A stretch of 64,000 nucleotides of DNA from Candidatus Tenderia electrophaga (GTDB taxonomy: Bacteria > Pseudomonadota > Gammaproteobacteria > Tenderiales > Tenderiaceae). The notes beneath the pieces were generated by a model, which saw only the letters and a list, made by a program, of their open reading frames with translations, was not told the DNA's origin and made no database searches. The DNA is taken from contig CP013099.1 of the NCBI GenBank assembly GCA_001447805.1, positions 2,427,181 to 2,491,180 of the forward strand, read 5' to 3'. Below are positions 57,336 through 64,000 of the stretch, in pieces (the stretch's first letter is position 1; each line of letters begins with the position of its first letter). A program made the position numbers and the translations under genes.

Positions 57336-57978
57336 TGCATTCGCACTTCAGGTCGTGGATGTCGTGGATGGGCGAACCGTGCCGGTCAAGGTATCGCTGA
57401 AGGAACTCAATCGCATATCCATGGCCGATGGGGCGCGCATCGATCACATCTGGGGTGCTGAAGACCGGATGCGCGTGGAGCCTGACAAAACCTCCGGTCA
57501 GCTCTTCGTGCGGGTCATCGGCGTGAAACCGTTCTCTCTTTTTGTACGCGCTGACAACGGTGAGACATATACCTTACTGGCCGCGCCCACGGACATCCCC
57601 GCCGAGACCGTGTTTCTTCGACCGCCCTACCACGGCAACCAGAGTGGCAACTCGGCGGACCGGGCATTGCCCTTCATCAAACGTATTCAGCGCCTGATGT
57701 CTTCTCTGGGACGCAACGCATTGCCCGAAGACTACACGCCCCGCGCCGCTCCCGAGACCATTCCCCTTTGGGAGGAAGTGCAACTGGAGCGGAAAACGAT
57801 CTACACCGGCGACACCCTCACCAATCTTACCCAGGAAGAAATGCAGCTGGATGAGCGTGAATTACGGATTCTGCCGGGGCATCCCATTGCGGCGATTGCC
57901 ATCGACACACATCGGCTGCGCGCCCATGAATCGACTGACGTCTTCGTCGCGCGGATCATACGAGGGGTGCAACCATGA
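57289..57978 (+). CDS. traK: TraK, outer membrane core component
   Basis: 229 residues from the GTG at 57289, because a signal peptide (MINRLLLITILTLPVSAFA) begins there. LQVVDVVDGRTVPVKVSLKE and VRVIGVKPFSLFVRADNGE follow TraK. Related to VirB9. It overlaps TraE by 47 bp and TraB by 4 bp. Confidence 0.87.
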   Translation: MINRLLLITILTLPVSAFALQVVDVVDGRTVPVKVSLKELNRISMADGARIDHIWGAEDRMRVEPDKTSGQLFVRVIGVKPFSLFVRADNGETYTLLAAPTDIPAETVFLRPPYHGNQSGNSADRALPFIKRIQRLMSSLGRNALPEDYTPRAAPETIPLWEEVQLERKTIYTGDTLTNLTQEEMQLDERELRILPGHPIAAIAIDTHRLRAHESTDVFVARIIRGVQP

Positions 57979-59237
57979 CAGACACCCATGAGGCCACTTC
58001 CACAACCAGTACGGCCGCACGCAAGCGCCAAACCATCATCACGCTCGGTGCTGCGGGCCTGTTGTTCGGCGGCATCCTACTGGGACTTTATTTGACCGAC
58101 CCACAACAACAAATCGCGACGAACAATGACCAGGTGTCGAGTGATGAAGAAATTACCGAACATTTCAACCTGCCCGGTAAGAAGGTCGATCCACGTGAAG
58201 TGTGGATCTCCCGCGGCGAGAGCGACATCAATACTCTGAAGAAATCCAACGCCGAGTTCACACGCACCATCGAACAGCTACGCGGTGAGATAGCACAACT
58301 ACAAACGAATCAGGCACGCGCCAATCAAGCCACCCCTTCGGTGCCGCTGAACACCGGGGTGGCGACCTTTCCCACGCTGCCGCCGCCACCGCCGCCCCGC
58401 AAACAGTCACCGGCTTCAGGCACGATGGTGGATACGGTGCTTTCGGATGCGGCGGGACAAACCGCCAACAACCTGGGCGTCAACCGCAACGGCAGCACAA
58501 TATCTTCTTCCGCGATTCTATCCGTCAGTCTGGCGGACACTCCCGTACCCGATGACAAAGACAAACAGGGGGCCAAAAAGAAACCCCCGTGCAACGTCAC
58601 CAACTGCATCCCACCCGGAGCATTTGCCAAAGCGGCGTTGCTCTCGGGCCTGGATGCGCCCACCGGCGGCAGGGCCGACACCAACCCTCATCCGGTATTG
58701 CTGGAACTACTCGATACCGCATCGTTGCCTAACCGGTACCGTTCGCGGGTTAAAGAATGCCGCGTCGTGGCGGCCGGTTTCGGACGCATTTCCGATGAAC
58801 GTGCTTATCTGCGCCTGGAAAGACTGTCCTGCGTGCTACGCGGCGGGGAGATACTCGATGTGCCGCTCAAGGGTTACGTCTCCGGCGAGGACGGCAAGGT
58901 CGGCATGCGTGGCCACCTGATCAGCAAACAGGGAGCGCTCATCGCCCGCGCCCTCCTGGCAGGGACGGCCGGTGGTATCGGCAGCGCCATCTCACAATCC
59001 TACAGCTCAGTCCTGACCTCGCCAACCGGCGCTGTCTCCACCATCGATCCGAGCAAGACACTGGAATTCGGTGTTGCCTCCGGCTTCGGCACCGCACTGG
59101 GGGAAATCTCTGACTGGTACCTCAAACGGGCCGACGAGACCTATCCCATTATCGAAATCGATGCCGGCCGTGTGGTGGAAATCGTACTAACTGAAGGTAT
59201 CGAACTGGGCGTCAACATCGAGGAGAACCATTCATGA
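57975..59237 (+). CDS. traB: TraB, VirB10-like secretion protein
   Basis: A 420-residue protein with a cytoplasmic tail, one membrane span (TIITLGAAGLLFGGILLGLYL), a coiled coil (about 80-115), a proline-rich stretch (TLPPPPPPRKQ) and a C-terminal VirB10-like beta domain (KECRVVAAGFGRISDERAYLRLERLSCVL...). It spans the envelope. It overlaps the next gene by 4 bp. Confidence 0.88.
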   Translation: MTDTHEATSTTSTAARKRQTIITLGAAGLLFGGILLGLYLTDPQQQIATNNDQVSSDEEITEHFNLPGKKVDPREVWISRGESDINTLKKSNAEFTRTIEQLRGEIAQLQTNQARANQATPSVPLNTGVATFPTLPPPPPPRKQSPASGTMVDTVLSDAAGQTANNLGVNRNGSTISSSAILSVSLADTPVPDDKDKQGAKKKPPCNVTNCIPPGAFAKAALLSGLDAPTGGRADTNPHPVLLELLDTASLPNRYRSRVKECRVVAAGFGRISDERAYLRLERLSCVLRGGEILDVPLKGYVSGEDGKVGMRGHLISKQGALIARALLAGTAGGIGSAISQSYSSVLTSPTGAVSTIDPSKTLEFGVASGFGTALGEISDWYLKRADETYPIIEIDAGRVVEIVLTEGIELGVNIEENHS

Positions 59238-59983
59238 AACAAATCTACGGCATAGCGTTCATCTTGCTATTTTCGGCCCAATCCGCATCGGCTGAGGATA
59301 CGCCAAGCTCGCTGAATTTTGCCAATGTGGAACGTACCGTCCACAAGGCATTACCGGGCACGCATATCACCTCAATCCAACCTTCGGTGCTACCGGGACT
59401 GGTCGAAATTATAGCCGGCCCCAATGTCCTGTACGCCGACCCCACAGGACACTATCTGGTGGTCGGCAGCATCTACGACATGCAAACCGCGACGGACCTC
59501 ACTGCACAACGTAAACGCGAGGTCGCGCAAACAGCCAGGATCAAGTGGGATGATCTACCGCTGGAAACGGCGGTGAAATACGGCGGCCAGGGTCCAACCA
59601 AACTGGCTGTCTTCTTCGACCCTGACTGCCCCTGGTGCAAGCGACTGCACGAACAGCTGTCAGCGCTGGATGATGTCGAGGTCTACGCCATCATGTATCC
59701 AGTGGAATCCCTTCACGCTGGCGCCAAAAACAAGGCCGCGGCCATTCTCTGCTCTAGCGATCCATTGCAGGCACTGAACAGGGTGATGGCGGGCAAGGAT
59801 CTTCCGGCCGTCTCTGACCCCACCTGTCTGGCGCGCAACAACGCCGCGATCGATCGCATCGAGGCCTTCGCGCGCAGCCATGACATCCACGGCACACCCA
59901 CCCTGATCGCTCCGGATGGCCGGGTTCGCCCGGGGTTTCTCCAGGCAAAGCCACTCAAGGCCTGGCTCGACGCGTCAAGTTAA
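59234..59983 (+). CDS. dsbC: DsbC-like disulfide isomerase of the transfer region
   Basis: A 249-residue protein with a signal peptide (ends SASAE). The N-terminal dimerisation domain (VERTVHKALPGTHITSIQPSVLPGLVEI) precedes a thioredoxin fold with CPWC in FFDPDCPWCKR and a cis-Pro in IHGTPTLI. It assists disulfide formation in other Tra proteins. F-type ICEs and IncC plasmids have the same gene in this place. Confidence 0.9.
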   Translation: MKQIYGIAFILLFSAQSASAEDTPSSLNFANVERTVHKALPGTHITSIQPSVLPGLVEIIAGPNVLYADPTGHYLVVGSIYDMQTATDLTAQRKREVAQTARIKWDDLPLETAVKYGGQGPTKLAVFFDPDCPWCKRLHEQLSALDDVEVYAIMYPVESLHAGAKNKAAAILCSSDPLQALNRVMAGKDLPAVSDPTCLARNNAAIDRIEAFARSHDIHGTPTLIAPDGRVRPGFLQAKPLKAWLDASS

Positions 59984-59999
59984 GGAACGGGATAAACAC

Positions 60000-60419
60000 A
60001 TGATTAAATTGATTGCGCTAACGTTCTTTACATTACCTATCGTCCTCAGCGGCTGTGCCACCGCTAAATACGCCTGTGGCGTACCCGAGGGCATCGGTTG
60101 CAAGCCACTGAGTGAGGTACACCGAATGGCACAGGACGGTTTACTCAAAAGCCAGGCGGTGCCCGACAACCGTGATCCGGTAGCGCACGATCAAGACGAG
60201 GATGACTTTAACGGTGCTGATGCCCCGCAACCGCCCTCGGCTCACTCGCGCAGATCAGCGGGACTGGCAACGGTGTCGCCCGGCGCCCCCCTATTGATTC
60301 CACCCCGGACGATGCGGGTCTGGGTCGCTCCCTGGCCCGATGAGGACGGCACCTTGCACGACGAGACTTATCTGTATCTGCGGCTCGATAACGGCCATTG
60401 GGTCATGGAGAAGCCCTGA
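60000..60419 (+). CDS. traV: TraV, lipoprotein of the secretion core
   Basis: 139 residues from the ATG at 60000. The lipobox is VLSGCAT, followed by a family-typical CGVPEGIGCKPLSEVHRMA. The end (MRVWVAPWPDEDGTLHDETYLYLRLDNGHWVME) fits TraV. It is the VirB7-like lipoprotein. Its stop overlaps the TraC start by one base. Confidence 0.87.
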   Translation: MIKLIALTFFTLPIVLSGCATAKYACGVPEGIGCKPLSEVHRMAQDGLLKSQAVPDNRDPVAHDQDEDDFNGADAPQPPSAHSRRSAGLATVSPGAPLLIPPRTMRVWVAPWPDEDGTLHDETYLYLRLDNGHWVMEKP

Positions 60420-62953
60420 TGTTATCCGCACTCACCAAACCCCTTCGCGCCTTCTTTGCCGAGTCACCACCCGGTGAAGGTTTGCAACGCAAAGCGTTGC
60501 CGCCCACCCAGGCGGAGTGGAATGCATTACTGCAACGTCACGGACTGTCACAACTGCTGCCCTATGAATCGTGGGATGAGGAAACCGGTCTCTACTACAA
60601 CGAAGACAGTGTTTCCTGTCTGCTGGAAGTCACACCCTCGGTCGGCATGGACGACGAGACCCTGCGCGTGCTGTCCGGGATCTATAGCGGCCTGCCCTCC
60701 AACACCACGGTGCAATACACCCTCTACGCCTCGCCGGATATTTTACCGCTGATGAAGCGTTGGGCGAACCTGCGTCAGAAAGACGATGCGATCGGCGATG
60801 ACGAGGCTCATATCCGTTCCCATCACCGCAACGAAAACATCTATCGGGCCACCTTGCGGCGGCGGGTGGACTATCTGCTCGGTGGCACCTGGGACAGTCT
60901 GTTTTCGGATCAGGCCATGCTGGTGCGCGACTTTCGTATCGTGTTGAGTCTCAGCCGACCATTGGATGAAAACGGCATCGCCGAGCAGATGGTGCAATTA
61001 CGCGAATCGGTCACCGGCACGCTGCGTTCGGCGGGCCTGGGTTCACGTTCCATGGAGGCAGCGGCATTCATCAATTTCATGGATACCTTGCTCAATCCCC
61101 GTCCCGTTCGCCGCGACACACTCAGCTACCAGGAAGACAAACTGCTACGTGAACAGATGGTGGACAGCGATACGGTGATGCTGGCCGGCCGCGAAGGCCT
61201 GGCTCTGCAACACGGCGAGACACTGCTGGATCTGCGGCTCTATTCCGCGCGGGAGTATCCGGACACCTGGGCGGGCTGGGGCATGGACAAGCTCATCGGC
61301 GACGTGATGTCCAACACCCTGCGCATTCCCTGTCCTTTTCTGATGACCTTCATCGTGCACGTGCCCGATCAGGTGGCGGCGTCGGGCGAAGCCAAATACA
61401 AATCGGCCCGCGCCACCCAGATGGCGGATTCCCCAATCGGCAAATTCGTACCGGTCTGGAAAGATCGCAAGGCGGATTGGGATTTCGTTTCCAGCCAGAT
61501 CCAGGCCGGTCACTCGCTGGTGCGCGGTGGCTTCCAGGTGGTGCTGTTTGCGCCGCACGGCAGCGGCAATCGCGCCGAACACCAGCTCAAGGCCCTGTAT
61601 AAAAGCGCCGGATGGACGTTGAGCCGTGACTCTTTCGTTTCGGTGCATGCGTTTCTATCGGCTCTACCCATGACGGCCGGGCCGGGCTTCGTCAAGGAAC
61701 TGGAAAGCTTTTCGAGGCTACGCACCTTTCTTACCTGGTCCTGCGCCAACCTCGCGCCCGCGACGGCGGAATGGTGGGGAACCGGCACACCATTGCTGAT
61801 GCTGCAGGGACGACGCGGCCAGATCATGCACCTTGATCCCTGGGACAACAAACAGGGTAACTACAACATGGCCATGGCCGCGGCCAGTGGCTCGGGAAAA
61901 TCGTTCCTTACCCAGGAAATCATCATGAGCATCCTGGGTACCGGTGGCCGGGTCTGGACCATCGATCGGGGCGAGTCCTACAAGAACATCTGCCAATTGT
62001 TGGAAGGCCGGTATCTGCGTTTCGATCATGACACCCGGATCAATCTCAATCCCTTCACGCGCATCACCGATGAGGGTTTCACTGACGACCTGCCCATGTT
62101 GAAGGCGCTGGTGGCGCACATGGCTTCACCTGCGTCAGCCTTGGGCGCCATGGAGTCGGCCTGGATCGAACAGGCGCTCAAGGAAGTCTGGACGGCGCAC
62201 AAACAGCACACCACGGTCACCCATATATTCGACGCGCTCAAATCGGACAGTGACAAGCGCAAAGCGGACCTGGCCGATTGCCTGTTTCCCTACACGAAAC
62301 ACGGGGTCTACGCCCGTTTCTTCGAGGGCGAGAACAACCTCGATCTCGACAAACCCTTCGTGGCGCTGGAACTGAAAGACCTGGACGCCATGCCCGACCT
62401 GCAATCCCTGGTGCTGTTACTGCTGATGATGCGCATTACCGAGGACATGTATCTCGGTGAGCGCACCCAGCGCAAACTCTGTGTCATCGACGAGGCCTGG
62501 AAACTGATGGGCTCCGGCAACGCCGGCTCGTTTATCGAGGAAGGCTACCGCACGGCGCGTAAATACGAAGGCGCTTTTCTCACCGTCACTCAGGGCGTCA
62601 ACGATTACTACAAATCAGGTACCGCCCAGGCCGCCTTCGAGAACTCCGACTGGGTATTCCTGCTGCGGCAGAAAAAAGAGAGCCTGATACAGCTACAGAA
62701 ATCAGGCCGCTTCGCCATGGAAGAGTCCGAGATGAAATTGCTGCGTTCGGTGCACACCATCCACGGCAAGTATTCCGAAGTGGCCACCTACAGTCCCGAC
62801 GGCATGGCCATCGGGCGGCTGATCGTCGATCCCTTCACGGAAAAGCTCTACTCCACCAAAGGCACCGAGTTCGATGCCATTCAGAAAATGGTGCGTCAGG
62901 GCATGACACTGGCCCAGGCGGTGGAACAACTCGCCAAGGGGGTGGAACGATGA
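60419..62953 (+). CDS. traC: TraC, VirB4-like ATPase
   Basis: 844 residues from the ATG at 60419. Walker A is MAAASGSGKSFLTQEI; Walker B is CVIDEAWKLMG. The TraC N-terminal domain and the C-terminal ATPase core, VTQGVNDYYKSGTAQAAFENSDWV, are typical. It powers pilus assembly and DNA transfer. It ends with a 4-bp overlap onto the next gene. Confidence 0.92.
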   Translation: MLSALTKPLRAFFAESPPGEGLQRKALPPTQAEWNALLQRHGLSQLLPYESWDEETGLYYNEDSVSCLLEVTPSVGMDDETLRVLSGIYSGLPSNTTVQYTLYASPDILPLMKRWANLRQKDDAIGDDEAHIRSHHRNENIYRATLRRRVDYLLGGTWDSLFSDQAMLVRDFRIVLSLSRPLDENGIAEQMVQLRESVTGTLRSAGLGSRSMEAAAFINFMDTLLNPRPVRRDTLSYQEDKLLREQMVDSDTVMLAGREGLALQHGETLLDLRLYSAREYPDTWAGWGMDKLIGDVMSNTLRIPCPFLMTFIVHVPDQVAASGEAKYKSARATQMADSPIGKFVPVWKDRKADWDFVSSQIQAGHSLVRGGFQVVLFAPHGSGNRAEHQLKALYKSAGWTLSRDSFVSVHAFLSALPMTAGPGFVKELESFSRLRTFLTWSCANLAPATAEWWGTGTPLLMLQGRRGQIMHLDPWDNKQGNYNMAMAAASGSGKSFLTQEIIMSILGTGGRVWTIDRGESYKNICQLLEGRYLRFDHDTRINLNPFTRITDEGFTDDLPMLKALVAHMASPASALGAMESAWIEQALKEVWTAHKQHTTVTHIFDALKSDSDKRKADLADCLFPYTKHGVYARFFEGENNLDLDKPFVALELKDLDAMPDLQSLVLLLLMMRITEDMYLGERTQRKLCVIDEAWKLMGSGNAGSFIEEGYRTARKYEGAFLTVTQGVNDYYKSGTAQAAFENSDWVFLLRQKKESLIQLQKSGRFAMEESEMKLLRSVHTIHGKYSEVATYSPDGMAIGRLIVDPFTEKLYSTKGTEFDAIQKMVRQGMTLAQAVEQLAKGVER

Positions 62954-63297
62954 ACGGTGCCGTGATTAACAGTACTGGATTGGTCACGGTGATCATCGCG
63001 GCACTGGTCGGCAGTGCCGCGACGCTGTTGACGGAGCGCTGGATGGGACAGCCACAGAAACTGGCGACCGTCGATCCCGGCATCCTGGTCGCCGAACATC
63101 TGCAAACCATCGATCCGGGGATGGATGAGGACGCCATCAAGGCGCGCAGTCAGGCCTATGCAAAACGCCTCGATGCGGCGGTTACCCGTGTCGCCAACAA
63201 ATACCACGTCGTGCTGCTGGTCAAACCTTCCGTGATCACGGGCGTGCCGGATCTCACCGACGAAGTCCGCAGGCAAGTCGATGAACAGGCGCGCTAA
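62950..63297 (+). CDS. trbI: TrbI, F-type conjugation protein
   Basis: A 115-residue protein. The N-terminal membrane span (LVTVIIAALVGSAATLL) and the C-terminal LDAAVTRVANKYHVVLLVKPSVITGVPDLT match F-type TrbI, which affects pilus retraction. It overlaps the following peptidase gene by 17 bp. Confidence 0.82.
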   Translation: MNGAVINSTGLVTVIIAALVGSAATLLTERWMGQPQKLATVDPGILVAEHLQTIDPGMDEDAIKARSQAYAKRLDAAVTRVANKYHVVLLVKPSVITGVPDLTDEVRRQVDEQAR

Positions 63298-63775
63298 ACA
63301 GTTCGCCAAGCGGACCGTCATCGGCTTGGCGACCACGATGATCGGCGTGATTATTGTTCAGGCCGCCCTTTCGCCCTGGTATCTGTTCGGCCTCAACATC
63401 GACAACAGTCTGCCAGGCTATGTCTATCTGGTGATTAGAGACGAACTGCCATTACGCCTCGATATCGCGGCCTTCCGGACACCACCCAATCCGTACTACC
63501 CGGAGGGCGCCCCTTTCATCAAGGTGGTGCTGGGTGTACCGGGAGATAGCGTGACCCGTAACGGACGGGAATTTTCCATCAACGGCGTAGCGATCGGATG
63601 GGCGAAGGAACAGACCCGCCGTGACCAGCCCCTGACACCTGGCCCAACGGGCATGCTTCCACCCGGCCACTACTTCTTCTGGACCCCGCACATCGACAGC
63701 TACGACTCGCGCTATGGTGAGATCGGCTGGATCACTACCGACCGCATACTGGGTCGTGCCGTGAGGCTGTTGTAA
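63281..63775 (+). CDS. traF: TraF-type S26 signal peptidase
   Basis: A 164-residue protein. An N-terminal membrane span (TMIGVIIVQAALSPWYLF), then LNIDNSLPGYVYLV with the catalytic Ser, FIKVVLGVPGDSV with the Lys, and GEIGWITTDRILGRAVRLL at the end. This is the conjugative TraF/TrhF peptidase that matures pilin or other secreted parts. Confidence 0.85.
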   Translation: MNRRAKQFAKRTVIGLATTMIGVIIVQAALSPWYLFGLNIDNSLPGYVYLVIRDELPLRLDIAAFRTPPNPYYPEGAPFIKVVLGVPGDSVTRNGREFSINGVAIGWAKEQTRRDQPLTPGPTGMLPPGHYFFWTPHIDSYDSRYGEIGWITTDRILGRAVRLL

Positions 63776-64000
63776 TGAGTGTCGTGATGAGAAGCGTGTT
63801 AAGCGTAACGCTCCTGTTTGCCGTTTTGTCACTTATGCGGATTCCCATCGCAGGTGCCGGCACCGACCTGGGCGTCATCGGCCAGACCTACGAGATCGCC
63901 GAACCGAGCATGCTGGAAAGTATTTATGGCAAGCTCAAAACAGCCGACGAAAATGGCGAGCTGGCGAAGATCGAAGAGGACATGAAGGCGCGGTTCATCG
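63775..64000 (+). CDS. traW: TraW, start only (window edge)
   Basis: 75 codons are visible. A signal peptide (ends IAGAG) is followed by TDLGVIGQTYEIAEPSMLESI, which is the TraW signature. The ATG overlaps the TraF stop by one base. The rest is beyond the window; TraU and TraN would be expected next. Confidence 0.82.
   Translation, partial: MSVVMRSVLSVTLLFAVLSLMRIPIAGAGTDLGVIGQTYEIAEPSMLESIYGKLKTADENGELAKIEEDMKARFI

Noticed and set aside
1-64000. CRISPR arrays, rRNA and tRNA genes
   Set aside because: No regularly spaced direct repeats with spacers and no tRNA cloverleaf or rRNA-like sequence were seen by eye.

Overview
The window is an accessory region of a proteobacterium, most likely a gammaproteobacterium. 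Codon use and base composition are moderately GC-rich, and the gene families are typical of integrative conjugative elements (ICEs) and genomic islands of that group. No rRNA, tRNA, integrase, relaxase or att site was recognised, so the element runs past both ends of the window.

Layout. (1) 1-7.6 kb is defence and regulation: an AlbA_2-type DNA-binding protein, a self-cleaving LexA-like repressor divergent from two small genes, and a CBASS operon (YjzC-like small protein, CapV-type patatin, CD-NTase, E2-like protein with SEC-C tail). An XRE regulator and an ImmA-type protease face the CBASS operon. (2) 7.6-17.1 kb is a second defence operon read leftward: HTH protein, large DEAD/DEAH helicase, NERD-SF1 helicase, McrB with an EVE-like domain, and McrC. 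A 1.2-kb IS3-family element has broken it. (3) 17.1-25.7 kb holds ICE accessory genes (DUF3275, DUF6094 methyltransferase, DUF6573, YubB-like, a large SNF2-type helicase). (4) 25.7-36.8 kb is a leftward metal-resistance operon headed by an ArsR repressor: P-type ATPase, methyltransferase, DUF302, CusCBA/CzcCBA pump, PII-like protein, SCO1 and PCu(A)C. (5) 36.8-41.2 kb is a second ArsR-controlled set: two CcdA proteins, an odd thioredoxin-like protein, an MtrA-like protein and an SMR pair. (6) 41.6-51.5 kb is the ICE backbone: FlhD/FlhC-like activators, ParA, ParB, DUF2857, STY4528, TIGR03761, DUF3158, SSB, HU and topoisomerase III. (7) 51.6-55 kb has a Phd-ParE module, a DUF3577 protein, an unknown gene and RadC. 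(8) 55-64 kb is an F-type conjugative secretion cluster (SLT, OmpA-like, TraA, L, E, K, B, DsbC, V, C, TrbI, TraF, and the start of TraW).

The most striking feature is RNA. Six intergenic regions (before 17650, 19217, 23350, 52519, 53252, 54442) carry the same structured leader: three hairpins plus a pseudoknot, with compensatory base changes in hairpin 3 and in the pseudoknot. Eleven genes, including all six, are also preceded by a GC-rich hairpin followed by a segment complementary to that gene's own Shine-Dalgarno or start region. The big leader sits at the head of each transcription unit and the short module sits before almost every gene inside it. This looks like a translational-control network shared by the accessory genes of the element. 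The leader may correspond to the published radC RNA motif; I could not check this.

Other points: two well-conserved ArsR operator copies linking a repressor to an SMR/MtrA-like operon, a LexA-like palindrome that contains the ribosome sites of both divergent genes, and paired palindromes and nested inverted repeats in the backbone that could be centromere, oriT or RNA elements.
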